Assembly (NCBI GenBank): GCA_903896925.1
Contig: CAITZM010000057.1
Coordinates: 1-64,000, forward strand
Direction of reading: 5' to 3'
From: an uncultured Lentisphaerota bacterium
GTDB taxonomy: Bacteria; Verrucomicrobiota; Kiritimatiellia; CAIQIC01
Length of the DNA stretch: 64,000 bases
Each line of letters begins with the position of its first letter. Position 1 is the first letter of the stretch. The translations under genes were made by a program, and so were the position numbers. The notes under the pieces were generated by a model. The model saw only the letters and a program-made list of their open reading frames with translations, did no database searches and was not told where the DNA came from. Below, piece after piece: positions 40,496 to 48,768 of the stretch.

Positions 40496-41317
40496 TTACA
40501 CCCCGGAGTAGGCCGAGAAGCCGCCATCCACGGGGACGACGATGCCGCTGACGAAGCTGGCCGAGGGCGAGACGAGCCAGACCAGCGCTCCGAGCAAATC
40601 CTCCGGCGTGCCGAAGCGGCCGGCGGGCGTGTGGCTGACGATCTGGTTGCCGCGCGCGGTGAGCTCGCCGGTCTTCTCGTCGCGCAGCAGGAACTTGTTC
40701 TGCAGCGTCTCGAAGAAACCGGGGGCGATGGCGTTGACGCGGATGTTCGGCGAATAGGTCTGCGCCATGTGCACCGCGAGCCATTGCGTGACGTTGTTGA
40801 TCGCCGCCTTGGCCGCGCTGTAGCCGATGATGCGCGTGAGTGGGCGGAACGAGTTCATCGAGGAGGTGTTGATGATCACGCCGCTCTTCTGCTGCGCCAT
40901 GAGCTTGCCGAAGACCTGGCAGGGGAAGATCGTGCCGAGGAGGTTCAGATCCATGACGAAGCGGAGCGCGTCGGCGGGCATATCGAAGAAGCTCAGCTCC
41001 GGCGAGGTGGTGGCCTTCTTGTTGTTGCCGCCCGCGCCGTTGACGAGGATGTCGACGCGGCCCCACTCCTTGACGATGGTGGCGCACGCGACCTCGATGC
41101 TGGGCTTGTCGAGCGCGTTGCACGCGAGGGCGAGCGCCTGGCCGCCGGCGGCCTTGATTTCGTCGGCGACCTTCTGGGCCGCCTCGGGGACGAGATCGAG
41201 CACGGCGATCTTGGCGCCGCGCGCGGCCAGTTCCTTGGCCATCATGCTGATGAGCACGCCGCCGGCGCCGGTCAGCGCCGCGACTTTGCCTTCGAGATCG
41301 AACAGTTTGTCTTTCAT
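40496..41317 (-). CDS. uxuB: SDR-type D-mannonate oxidoreductase (fructuronate reductase)
   Basis: A 273-residue short-chain dehydrogenase. The nucleotide loop is TGAGGVLI, catalytic residues are Ser153, Tyr166 and Lys170 (YSAAK), and INGAGG-type NGAGGN follows the third strand. Phrases such as TTSPELSFFD, NTSSMNSFRPLTRI, AIAPGFFETLQNKFLL and VPVDGGFSAYSGV match the YjmF/UxuB-type SDR that interconverts D-fructuronate and D-mannonate. AGGAG lies upstream of the ATG at 41317. It follows gnd on the same strand, tying hexuronate use to the pentose-phosphate route. Confidence 0.82.
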   Translation of the reverse strand: MKDKLFDLEGKVAALTGAGGVLISMMAKELAARGAKIAVLDLVPEAAQKVADEIKAAGGQALALACNALDKPSIEVACATIVKEWGRVDILVNGAGGNNKKATTSPELSFFDMPADALRFVMDLNLLGTIFPCQVFGKLMAQQKSGVIINTSSMNSFRPLTRIIGYSAAKAAINNVTQWLAVHMAQTYSPNIRVNAIAPGFFETLQNKFLLRDEKTGELTARGNQIVSHTPAGRFGTPEDLLGALVWLVSPSASFVSGIVVPVDGGFSAYSGV

Positions 41318-41340
41318 TTTTCTTGTTCTCCTAATTTAGA

Positions 41341-41475
41341 AACCGCCAAGGCGCCAAGAACGCCAAGTGACTGCTGCTTGGCGACCTCTGCGTCTTGGCG
41401 GTTGTTATTTCCTTTGCAACCTGTTTTCACCGCCCACCGCTCAAACTTGAGGTTCCAATTTGGAACCTCAAGTTT
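41341..41475. repeat. Two nested inverted repeats filling the uxuB-gnd spacer
   Basis: The first element is AACCGCCAAG (41341-41350) pairing with CTTGGCGGTT (41394-41403), with inner GCCAAG/CTTGGC pairs. The second is AAACTTGAGGTTCCAA (41443-41458), one base, then its exact complement (41460-41475), a 33-base perfect hairpin. The second lies 20 bases behind the gnd stop and may end or protect its mRNA. Confidence 0.8.
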
Positions 41476-41494
41476 CTTGCGGATGGTGAGCGCT

Positions 41495-42949
41495 TCAGAC
41501 GATGTAGGTCGAGGCCGCGGTCGTGCCGCCGCGCCCGGTCCAGTTGGTGTGGAACCATTCGCCGCGGGGCTTGTCCACGCGCTCGTAGGTGTGCGCGCCG
41601 AAGTAGTCGCGCTGCGCCTGCAGCAGGTTCGCCGGCAGCCGCGCGCAGCGATAGCCGTCATAGTAGGACAACGCGCTGCTGATGGTCGGCATCGGGATGC
41701 CCATCTTGACCGAGGTCGCCACCACGCGGCGCCACGAGGTCTGCGACTTCTTGGCCACCTTGGTGAAGAACGGATCCATGAGCAGGTTGACCAGCCCGGG
41801 ATCCTTGTCGAACGCCTTCTTGATCTTGCCGAGGAAGACCGAGCGGATGATGCAGCCGCCGCGCCACATCAGCGCGATGCCGCCGTAGTTGAGGTTCCAG
41901 CCGTTTTCCTTGGCCGCCGCGCGCATGAGCTGGTAGCCCTGCGCGTAGGAGACGACCTTCGAGGCGTACAGCGCCAGCTTGAGGTTCTTGAGGAACGCGG
42001 CCTTGTTGCCGGTGAACGGAGCAACCTTCGGTCCGGGAAGGACTTGCGAGGCGGCGACGCGTTCGTCCTTGATCGCCGAGAGGCAGCGCGCGAACACGGC
42101 CTCGCCGATCAGCGTCAGCGGCATGCCGGCGTCGAGCGCCGCGATCGCGGTCCACTTGCCGGTACCCTTCTGGCCGGCGGTGTCGAGGATCACGTCCACG
42201 ACCTCTTCTCCGTTTTCGGCCTTGTAGCCGAGGATGTCGCGGGTGATCTCGATCAGATAGCTGTCGAGCTCGCTCGAGTTCCAGTCCGTGAAGGCGTCGC
42301 ACATTTCCTTGTTCGTCATGCCGAGACCCTGCTTCATCATCTGGTAGGTCTCGCAGATCATCTGCATGTCGCCGTATTCGATGCCGTTGTGGACCATCTT
42401 GACGAAATGGCCCGCGCCGTTTTCGCCGACCCACTCGCAGCAGGGCTCGCCCTTGTCGGTCTTCGCGCAGATCGCCTGGAAGATCGGCTTGACCGCCGGC
42501 CACGCCGCCGGCGAACCGCCGGGCATGATCGAGGGGCCGGTCAGCGCGCCTTCCTCACCGCCGCTGACGCCGGTGCCGATGTAGAGGAGGCCCTTGCTCT
42601 CGACATACTGCGTGCGCCGCGTCGTGTCGGGGTAGTGGCTGTTGCCGCCGTCGATGATGATGTCGCCCGGTTCGAGATGCGGGATCACCTGCTCGATGAA
42701 CTCGTCCACCGGCTTGCCCGCCTTGACCATCAGCATCACCTTGCGCGGCCGGGCCAGCATGCCGACCAGTTCCGGGATGCTGTGCGCGCCGAGGATCTGC
42801 TTGCCCTTCGCGCGGCCGTTGATGAAGTCGTCCACCTTGCTCGTCGTCCGGTTGTAACAGGCGACCGTGAAGCCTTTGCTTTCCATGTTCAGGATCAGGT
42901 TCTCGCCCATCACCGCCAGACCGATCAATCCGATATCCGCCTTAGACAT
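41495..42949 (-). CDS. gnd: 6-phosphogluconate dehydrogenase, decarboxylating
   Basis: A 484-residue 6-phosphogluconate dehydrogenase, which makes ribulose 5-phosphate, CO2 and NADPH. Motifs: GLIGLAVMGENLILNMES (Rossmann loop, about 7-24), NRTTSKVDDF with Arg/Thr suited to NADP, GGEEGALTGPSIMPGG, MVHNGIEYGDMQ with the catalytic His/Asn/Glu, and a C-terminal TIWRGGCIIR-like WRGGCIIRS. Length is standard. AGGAG precedes the ATG at 42949. It is the first gene of the gnd-uxuB-HAD-lacI cluster and carries a LacI-type operator upstream. Confidence 0.95.
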   Translation of the reverse strand: MSKADIGLIGLAVMGENLILNMESKGFTVACYNRTTSKVDDFINGRAKGKQILGAHSIPELVGMLARPRKVMLMVKAGKPVDEFIEQVIPHLEPGDIIIDGGNSHYPDTTRRTQYVESKGLLYIGTGVSGGEEGALTGPSIMPGGSPAAWPAVKPIFQAICAKTDKGEPCCEWVGENGAGHFVKMVHNGIEYGDMQMICETYQMMKQGLGMTNKEMCDAFTDWNSSELDSYLIEITRDILGYKAENGEEVVDVILDTAGQKGTGKWTAIAALDAGMPLTLIGEAVFARCLSAIKDERVAASQVLPGPKVAPFTGNKAAFLKNLKLALYASKVVSYAQGYQLMRAAAKENGWNLNYGGIALMWRGGCIIRSVFLGKIKKAFDKDPGLVNLLMDPFFTKVAKKSQTSWRRVVATSVKMGIPMPTISSALSYYDGYRCARLPANLLQAQRDYFGAHTYERVDKPRGEWFHTNWTGRGGTTAASTYIV

Positions 42950-43008
42950 GATACTTTTCTCCTAGGGTTGAAAACAACGGCGCGGAGGATGCCGAGCGCC
43001 TCCGGAGC

Positions 43009-43029
43009 TGTCAAGCTCAAACGTTTGAG
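43009..43029 (-). promoter_or_regulatory. LacI-type operator abutting the -35 box of gnd
   Basis: CTCAAACGTTTGAG (43016-43029) is a perfect 14-bp palindrome with the central CG of LacI-family operators. On the minus strand it is followed after one base by TTGACA (43009-43014), a consensus -35 box 60 bases before gnd. The -10 box is weak (CATCCT at 17-base spacing). Confidence 0.65.
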
Positions 43030-43232
43030 ATTGGCGTTTGACGCCGTTTTCCCCGGTTTTGGCGCCGATCAGGCTTCCGGTTCCGCGGGCCTGGAAAGGG
43101 GCGCCAGGCGGGCGCTTTTCGCCGGCGCAATACGCGGCTGATCATTCCGCAAAGCCTGCCTGTCGCGGCCGGGTCGCGCGCGGGGCGGTGAGCGTGCGCG
43201 GGGAGTTTTTTTTGCGCGCGCAGGGTCGGTGC

Positions 43233-43261
43233 TTGACGGGGGGCGGGGGTTTCCTTAGTTT
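43233..43261 (+). promoter_or_regulatory. Promoter of the TPR-ExbBD operon
   Basis: TTGACG (43233-43238), 17 bases, TAGTTT (43256-43261). The first start codon of the operon is at 43310, a leader of about 42 bases. The rest of the 42950-43309 spacer holds the gnd operator and GC-rich sequence with no gene. Confidence 0.55.
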
Positions 43262-43309
43262 GCTGTTGTGTTGCGTAGCACCAACAAACGACAGGAACAA
43301 GGGCGTCCC

Positions 43310-46108
43310 ATGAAACCTGTAGGGCTTTTTGGTCGGATGGCGCGCGGCCCATTGTGGGTCGTGCTGGCGGCGGTCGCACTCGGCGGCGCGGGCTTGGCGC
43401 GCGCGGACGAGATTGACCGCGAACTGGACTTTGCCACGGCGTTGGCACGCTTCGGCCTCCCCTATTACGGCAGCCGCGTGATCGAGCGCCTGCTGGTGGC
43501 GCATCCGGACGCGGCCGAGCGCGCCAAGCCGGTCAAGGCGGAACTGATGCTGGCGAGCGGCCGGCTCAAAGAGGCGGAAGAGGCGGTCAAGGCGCTCAAC
43601 GCTTCCGACAAGCGCGCGCAAGGCATGCTGCTCACCCTGGCGAACGCCTTCTATAACGCGGGTCAATTCGACAAGACGCGCAGCCTCTACGACGACTTCT
43701 TCAAGCGGGTGCAGGGCAAGCCGGCCGAGCCGGCGTTCTACAAGACGGCGGCGTTTCAATACGGCCAGATTCTCGAGCACGCGGGCGATCCGGCCGGCGC
43801 GCTCAAGGCCTATCAATTCATTGTGGAACTGGGCACGCGCGACGAGGCCGGGCGGCAGGCGCTATGCGAGCAGGCGGAACTCTACCTGAAGCTCGCGGAG
43901 ACGGCGACGGGCAGCAATGTCGTCAACAACCTCAAGCAGTCGGAAAAGCTCGCCAATCTGGTCATCTATCAGGGTCTGGACATGTGGTATGGCCGCGCGC
44001 TGATCACCTTGGCCAGCGCCCGCGAGCGGCAGGGCAAGCTGGTGGATGCGCAGCACGTCCTCATGAACGGCATGAAGATCCTCAACGAGATTGAGCGCGG
44101 TATCCGCGAGGAGGCCGGCCCGAACGCGGCGGCGGCGGTGATGCAGATCAGCCCGATCCCCGGCGCGCGGGCGGCGCTCGGCGATCTCCACGTGCACGAG
44201 GGCAAGGACTTCCTGAAAACAGGCCAGAAGGACAAAGCGAAGGTTGCGTTCAGCGCGGCCCTGACGGAATACGTCAACGTGCTCAAGAAATACCCGAAAA
44301 GCCCGGTGGCGTCGAATGTGGCGGCGCACACGCAGGATCTGCTCACCACCCTGCAAGGGATCGGCAGCAAGGTGTCGCTGGATCTGACCCCCTGGCTGTC
44401 CCAGGTGAACGCGCCGGTGTTCGAGCCGGCGGACGAGCTGTTCCGCGCGGGCAAATACGACAAGGCCCAGGAAAACTACGAAAAACTGCTCAAGCAGTTC
44501 GGCAGCAACCCGGGCGTCCCGCAGGCGCTGGCCAACATGATGCTGTGCCAGGCCCATCGCAAGCAGCCGGCCCAGGCGTTGGCGGCGGCCAGCGACCTCG
44601 CGACGCGGTTCCCCGCCGATCCGCGCGCGCCCGCCGGTCTCCTCCAGCTGGCGAAATTCTATGACGACCAGGGCGGCGAGGGCGAGACCGAGGCGGTCAA
44701 GGTCTATAACCTCTATTTGAAGCTGTTTCCGAAGCATGAGCGCGCGCCGAACGTGCTCTACCGGCTGGCCTACCTGCGCAACCAGGCCAAGGACCCCGAG
44801 GCCGCCGTCACACTGCTGCAGCGCATAGCCGACGACTTCCCGAACGATCCGCTGGGCGCCAAGGCCATGAGCCAGCTCGCCTGGAGCTACTACGCGGCGA
44901 GCAACTACAGCCTGGCGATCAAGGGCTTCACCAACTACATCGTGTCGGCACAGCCCAGCCCCGACAAGGCGCAGGCGCAGTTCTTCCTCGCCACAGCCTT
45001 CCGCTTGAGCGGCAAGCCGCGCGAGGCGCTCGGCGCGTTCGATGAACTCTCTGGCTGGCTGCAGAAGGAACGGTCGGCCTACGCGCGCGTGCCGGCCGAC
45101 CTCAAGAAGAACGACGATCTGCTCGAGCAGGCGATCTTCCTGCGCGGCTCGTGCTTCGCCGCCATCAAGGAACCGGCCGCCGAGGCGGCGGCGAACCGCG
45201 AGAAGGCGATCAAGGCGCTCGACGAATTCGCGCAGCGGTATCCCGCCAGCAAGCAGCTCTCCAAGGCGCTGCGCACGAAGGGCGCCACCTACCTGGAGAT
45301 GGGCCGGCTGAAGGACGCCGCGCAGGTCTTCGACGAACTCGCGGCCAAATATCCGAATACCGAGGAAGGCAAGAGCGCGCTCTACGCGTTGGCCAAGAGT
45401 GCGCTGGAGGTCCGGCAGATCAAGCAGGCGCAGGATGCGCTCGACAAGCTCATCGGTACCGCCGACAAGTTCGGCCCCGAGCTGTTTTTGAGCCTCGGCA
45501 AGGATTTCAGCGATGCCAAGCTGCCGGTCGATGCCGTCAAATGCTATGGCGCCGCCATCAAGAAACTGACCGATCCCAAGGCGCCGCTGCGCGAGGTCGC
45601 GATCTTTGCCAAAGGCAAGGCGCAGCGCGACGCCGGCGACAACGCGGGCGCGGTCGAGACGCTCAGCCAGCTGTTCAAGGAGTACCCCTCCTCCGGCTTC
45701 TATCGTGACGGCAAATTCGTGCTCGTCGACGCCGCGCGCCAGACAAAGCAGTTCGCCTTGGCCGAGGTCGCGCTGTCCGATGTGATGCGGCAGTTCGCCG
45801 ACAAACCGGTTATCCGCAACCAAGCCGACCTGGAGCTGGCCCGCTTGCAGCTCGCGACCGGCAAGAAGGAGGCGGCGCTCTCCAGCTTCCAGCGCGTGGC
45901 GCTGCTGAATGATCCGACCAATGCCGACCTCGCGCCGCTGATCGAGGAAGCCTACCGCGAGGCCGTCCGGCTGGGGCTGGACCTGCGGCAGTATGCCGAC
46001 GTGATTACGAACTGCGAGCAGTACGAGAAGAGCTTCCCGCAGGGGAAATATCTCGACGAGACGCGCAAGGCGCGCGTCGAGGCCAAGACGAAGACCAGTG
46101 GCGGTTGA
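43310..46108 (+). CDS. Exported TPR-repeat protein, first gene of a motor operon
   Basis: A 932-residue periplasmic protein. It has a signal peptide ending about ARA-DE, then a long array of tetratricopeptide-type helical hairpins (for example EPAFYKTAAFQYGQILEHAG, APNVLYRLAYLRNQAKDPEA, ALRTKGATYLEMGRLKDAAQ). The ATG at 43310 is preferred to an upstream GTG because it yields the signal peptide. TPR solenoids of this size serve as scaffolds. The gene leads an operon with a second TPR protein, ExbB, two ExbD and a TonB-like alpha/alpha-barrel protein, so it is likely a periplasmic partner of that motor. Confidence 0.85.
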   Translation: MKPVGLFGRMARGPLWVVLAAVALGGAGLARADEIDRELDFATALARFGLPYYGSRVIERLLVAHPDAAERAKPVKAELMLASGRLKEAEEAVKALNASDKRAQGMLLTLANAFYNAGQFDKTRSLYDDFFKRVQGKPAEPAFYKTAAFQYGQILEHAGDPAGALKAYQFIVELGTRDEAGRQALCEQAELYLKLAETATGSNVVNNLKQSEKLANLVIYQGLDMWYGRALITLASARERQGKLVDAQHVLMNGMKILNEIERGIREEAGPNAAAAVMQISPIPGARAALGDLHVHEGKDFLKTGQKDKAKVAFSAALTEYVNVLKKYPKSPVASNVAAHTQDLLTTLQGIGSKVSLDLTPWLSQVNAPVFEPADELFRAGKYDKAQENYEKLLKQFGSNPGVPQALANMMLCQAHRKQPAQALAAASDLATRFPADPRAPAGLLQLAKFYDDQGGEGETEAVKVYNLYLKLFPKHERAPNVLYRLAYLRNQAKDPEAAVTLLQRIADDFPNDPLGAKAMSQLAWSYYAASNYSLAIKGFTNYIVSAQPSPDKAQAQFFLATAFRLSGKPREALGAFDELSGWLQKERSAYARVPADLKKNDDLLEQAIFLRGSCFAAIKEPAAEAAANREKAIKALDEFAQRYPASKQLSKALRTKGATYLEMGRLKDAAQVFDELAAKYPNTEEGKSALYALAKSALEVRQIKQAQDALDKLIGTADKFGPELFLSLGKDFSDAKLPVDAVKCYGAAIKKLTDPKAPLREVAIFAKGKAQRDAGDNAGAVETLSQLFKEYPSSGFYRDGKFVLVDAARQTKQFALAEVALSDVMRQFADKPVIRNQADLELARLQLATGKKEAALSSFQRVALLNDPTNADLAPLIEEAYREAVRLGLDLRQYADVITNCEQYEKSFPQGKYLDETRKARVEAKTKTSGG

Positions 46109-46130
46109 ACGCAACTTCGGGAGACGTGCG

Positions 46131-46943
46131 ATGATGATGACAACAGGCAGCAAGTGGGGGCGCATGGCGGCATGGCTGGCGGCGGCGCTGGCCGGCGGCG
46201 CCCTCTCCGTGTCCGCGGCCTACGTGACGCGGCTGGACGGCACACGGCAGGACGGCATCGATATCCGCATCACCCCGGACGGCAACGTGTTGCTGACCAC
46301 CGCCCCGGGCCAGCAGACCACCTTCGCGCCGGGCCAGTACCAGCTGGCCGTGGCCGACAAGCCCGCGGAATACGATCAGGCCGTGCAGCTCTACAACAAC
46401 CGCAAATACGACGAGACCATTGCACTGCTCGGTCCCGTGACGGCCCGCCTGCGCGGCCTGTTCTGGGACGCCTACACCGGCGCCCTGATCGTCCAGGCGC
46501 AGATCGCGAAGGGCGATGCCGCCGGTGCGGTGGGCACGGCCGAACGCCTGTTGAACGCCAATCCGGGGCTCACCAACAATCCGGTGGCTCAGGACGCACA
46601 GTGGCAGGCCTTGATCGCCGCCAAGCTGTTCGACCGGCTGGAAGGCCAGCTTACCAAGGACCTGAATGGCGATGTGCGGACCGCTGCCGCGCGCGCCCAG
46701 CTGGCGCGCGGCGACCTGCGGCAGGCGCAGAACCGGTTCGAGGAAGCGGTGATGGACTACCTGCGCACCGCGCTGCTCTACAACGACGTCAAGGACGAGT
46801 CCGAACTCCAGGCCGAGGCGCTGTTCAAGGCCGCCGGGACGCTGCAGCGGATCAAGGACGTGCGCAGCGCGCAACACTGCCTGAAGCAGCTGTTTGACCG
46901 CTATCCCGCCAGCCGCGCGGCGGCCCGTGCCGGTAAAAAATGA
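46131..46943 (+). CDS. Exported small TPR protein
   Basis: A 270-residue exported protein. A signal peptide (about 1-30) is followed by a short beta segment (AAYVTRLDGTRQDGIDIRIT, then VLLTTAPGQQTTFAPGQ) and TPR-like helices (AEYDQAVQLYNNRKYDETIA, AEALFKAAGTLQRIKDVRSA). GGGAGA precedes the ATG at 46131. It lies 22 bases after the large TPR gene and 88 before exbB. A role as adaptor between the TPR scaffold and the motor is inference. Confidence 0.75.
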   Translation: MMMTTGSKWGRMAAWLAAALAGGALSVSAAYVTRLDGTRQDGIDIRITPDGNVLLTTAPGQQTTFAPGQYQLAVADKPAEYDQAVQLYNNRKYDETIALLGPVTARLRGLFWDAYTGALIVQAQIAKGDAAGAVGTAERLLNANPGLTNNPVAQDAQWQALIAAKLFDRLEGQLTKDLNGDVRTAAARAQLARGDLRQAQNRFEEAVMDYLRTALLYNDVKDESELQAEALFKAAGTLQRIKDVRSAQHCLKQLFDRYPASRAAARAGKK

Positions 46944-47031
46944 CATGGTTTGAAGAAATAAGTTGCAAACAAAACAAGAATCATCTTATCTGCTCGTGCG
47001 TAACAGTCCGAGCAACGTAAAGGAGCCGGTT

Positions 47032-47904
47032 ATGATGCGGAAGAAGACGATGTGGGCGGTTGTGTTGGGCTTGGGTCTCTTTGTGGCGGGTATGTCGGCG
47101 ACCGCTTTCGCGCAGGCTGCGGCTCCGGCCGCTGCGCCAGCGGCGGCACCCGCGGCTGCTCCGGCGCCTGCCGTGGGCGCGGCGCCTACCGCCGCCGCAC
47201 CGGCTGCGGGCTTGGAGCTCACACCTGAAGAGGCGGCCAAGCAGAAGGGCAAGAAGAGCGAGTTGAACATTGTCCAGATCATCATCCACTCCGGTCTCTT
47301 CGGTATTCTGATCTGGCTCGCCCTCATCGCCTGCTCCATCGTCAGCGTTGCGCTTACGGTCGATTCCTTCATCACCATCCGCGAAAAGAAGATCGCGCCG
47401 CCGGAACTCGTCGAGGCCGTCCGTGCCGCCATGAGCCAGGGCGACCTGATGAAGGCCTTGCAAGAGTGCGAGCAGAAGCCCGGACCGCTGTCCCACGTCC
47501 TGACCGCCGGCTTCTCGAACGTCAAGGAAGGCTATGAAGTGATCCAAGACTCCGTCGGCATCGCGGCCGACATCGAAGCGGAGAAGATGCTGCAGCGCGT
47601 CACCTACCTGAGCGTCATCGCCAACACGACGCCGATGCTGGGGCTGATCGGTACGGTGCAAGGCATGATCATGGCCTTCTTGAACCTCGGCACGCAGGCG
47701 GCGGGCGCGGCCCAGCAGGCCATGCTGGCCACCAACATCTCGCACGGTTTGTGGGCCACCGCCGTCGGCCTCGGCACCGCCGTGCCGGCCACCATCTTCT
47801 TCTACTACTTCAAGAACAAGGCCATGCGCATCATCTTGGGCATGGAAGCGCTGACGCTCGACCTGATCAAGTCGCTGCGCAACGTCGAAGTCGTCGAAGA
47901 CTAA
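47032..47904 (+). CDS. exbB: ExbB/TolQ-family proton-channel protein
   Basis: A 290-residue ExbB/TolQ/MotA protein. An N-terminal signal peptide is followed by an Ala/Pro low-complexity linker (about 29-60), unusual for ExbB. Then come a first helix (IIIHSGLFGILIWLALIACS), a cytoplasmic loop and the two conserved helices (ANTTPMLGLIGTVQGMIMAF and ISHGLWATAVGLGTAVPATI). With ExbD it forms the proton channel that drives TonB/Tol-type proteins. AAGGAG lies 7 bases before the ATG at 47032. An 88-base gap upstream may hold its own weak promoter (TTGCAA..TATCTG). Confidence 0.93.
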   Translation: MMRKKTMWAVVLGLGLFVAGMSATAFAQAAAPAAAPAAAPAAAPAPAVGAAPTAAAPAAGLELTPEEAAKQKGKKSELNIVQIIIHSGLFGILIWLALIACSIVSVALTVDSFITIREKKIAPPELVEAVRAAMSQGDLMKALQECEQKPGPLSHVLTAGFSNVKEGYEVIQDSVGIAADIEAEKMLQRVTYLSVIANTTPMLGLIGTVQGMIMAFLNLGTQAAGAAQQAMLATNISHGLWATAVGLGTAVPATIFFYYFKNKAMRIILGMEALTLDLIKSLRNVEVVED

Positions 47905-47920
47905 CGCCGCGGATGCCGCC

Positions 47921-48340
47921 ATGCGCAAACACCCAGACGAATATTTGAGCGGCAACCTGACCGCGATGATTGACGTGGTCTTCCAGCTCATCATCTTCTT
48001 CGTGGCCACGGTGAGCCTGCAGGACACGGTGAGCGATCAGCGGATTCGTCTGGCGATGGCGCCCAGCGGCAAGCCGGTGACCACCAAGGATCCGCGCGAG
48101 GTTTACATTGACGTGGACAAGAGCGGCCAGCTGCGCATTGCGCGCTACCCCTACTCGCACCGCGAGGTGGCGTTTATTTTGAAGAAGATCGTGCAGGATA
48201 ATGGGAACAACCAGGTCCCGGTCATCATCCGCGGCGATGAAAACGCGCGGCATGATGCGGTGAAGAATGTGATGGATGCCTGCGCCGCCGCCGGCATCTG
48301 GAAGATCAAGTTCGCCGCCCTTAAAGAGCGTGGCGGATAA
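47921..48340 (+). CDS. exbD: ExbD/TolR-family protein 1
   Basis: A 139-residue ExbD/TolR protein: a short cytoplasmic head, one membrane helix with the essential aspartate (NLTAMIDVVFQLIIFF) and a periplasmic domain (EVYIDVDKSGQLRIARYPYS; VPVIIRGDENARHDAVKNVM). It starts 16 bases after exbB and precedes a second exbD by 10 bases. The retained aspartate indicates a working proton path. Confidence 0.92.
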   Translation: MRKHPDEYLSGNLTAMIDVVFQLIIFFVATVSLQDTVSDQRIRLAMAPSGKPVTTKDPREVYIDVDKSGQLRIARYPYSHREVAFILKKIVQDNGNNQVPVIIRGDENARHDAVKNVMDACAAAGIWKIKFAALKERGG

Positions 48341-48350
48341 ACGGACGATC

Positions 48351-48758
48351 ATGGCGCGTAAACGCAAAAAAAACGAGATGCAGGCCGGCGAGTTGAACCT
48401 CACGGCCATGATTGACGTGGCGTTCCAGCTGCTGAACTTCTTCGTCATCACCTCGCATCCGATGGCCGTGACAACGAACATGGATGTCTTCCGGCCTTCG
48501 GAGGATAAGACCGCGAATCCCGCCAAGCCGCCCACCGTGTTGCGGATCATGGTGCTCAACGGCGGGTTTACCCTCAACGACCAGCCGGCGACCCTGTCGA
48601 TGTTGCATTCCAAGCTGGATTTCATCACCAAGGGCGACAAAACGCAATCGGTCCTGATCATGTGCGCTTCCGACTCGAAGCACGGCGCCTTGGTGGAAGT
48701 CTTGGACCTGTGTAACCGGCTGGGCCTGAAAACCCTTTCCGTCATCAGCTCAAGCTGA
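48351..48758 (+). CDS. exbD: ExbD/TolR-family protein 2
   Basis: A 135-residue second ExbD/TolR protein, with a lysine-rich head (MARKRKKNEMQAGE), the membrane helix with aspartate (NLTAMIDVAFQLLNFF) and a divergent periplasmic domain. Two different ExbD proteins side by side suggest a heterodimer in the motor. It ends 10 bases before the TonB-like gene. Confidence 0.92.
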   Translation: MARKRKKNEMQAGELNLTAMIDVAFQLLNFFVITSHPMAVTTNMDVFRPSEDKTANPAKPPTVLRIMVLNGGFTLNDQPATLSMLHSKLDFITKGDKTQSVLIMCASDSKHGALVEVLDLCNRLGLKTLSVISSS

Positions 48759-48768
48759 ACGAGAACCC

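Noticed and set aside
40460..43141. Plus-strand open frame of 893 codons across uxuB and gnd
   Set aside because: Antisense to two certain enzymes and a repeat; composition is that of a shadow frame.
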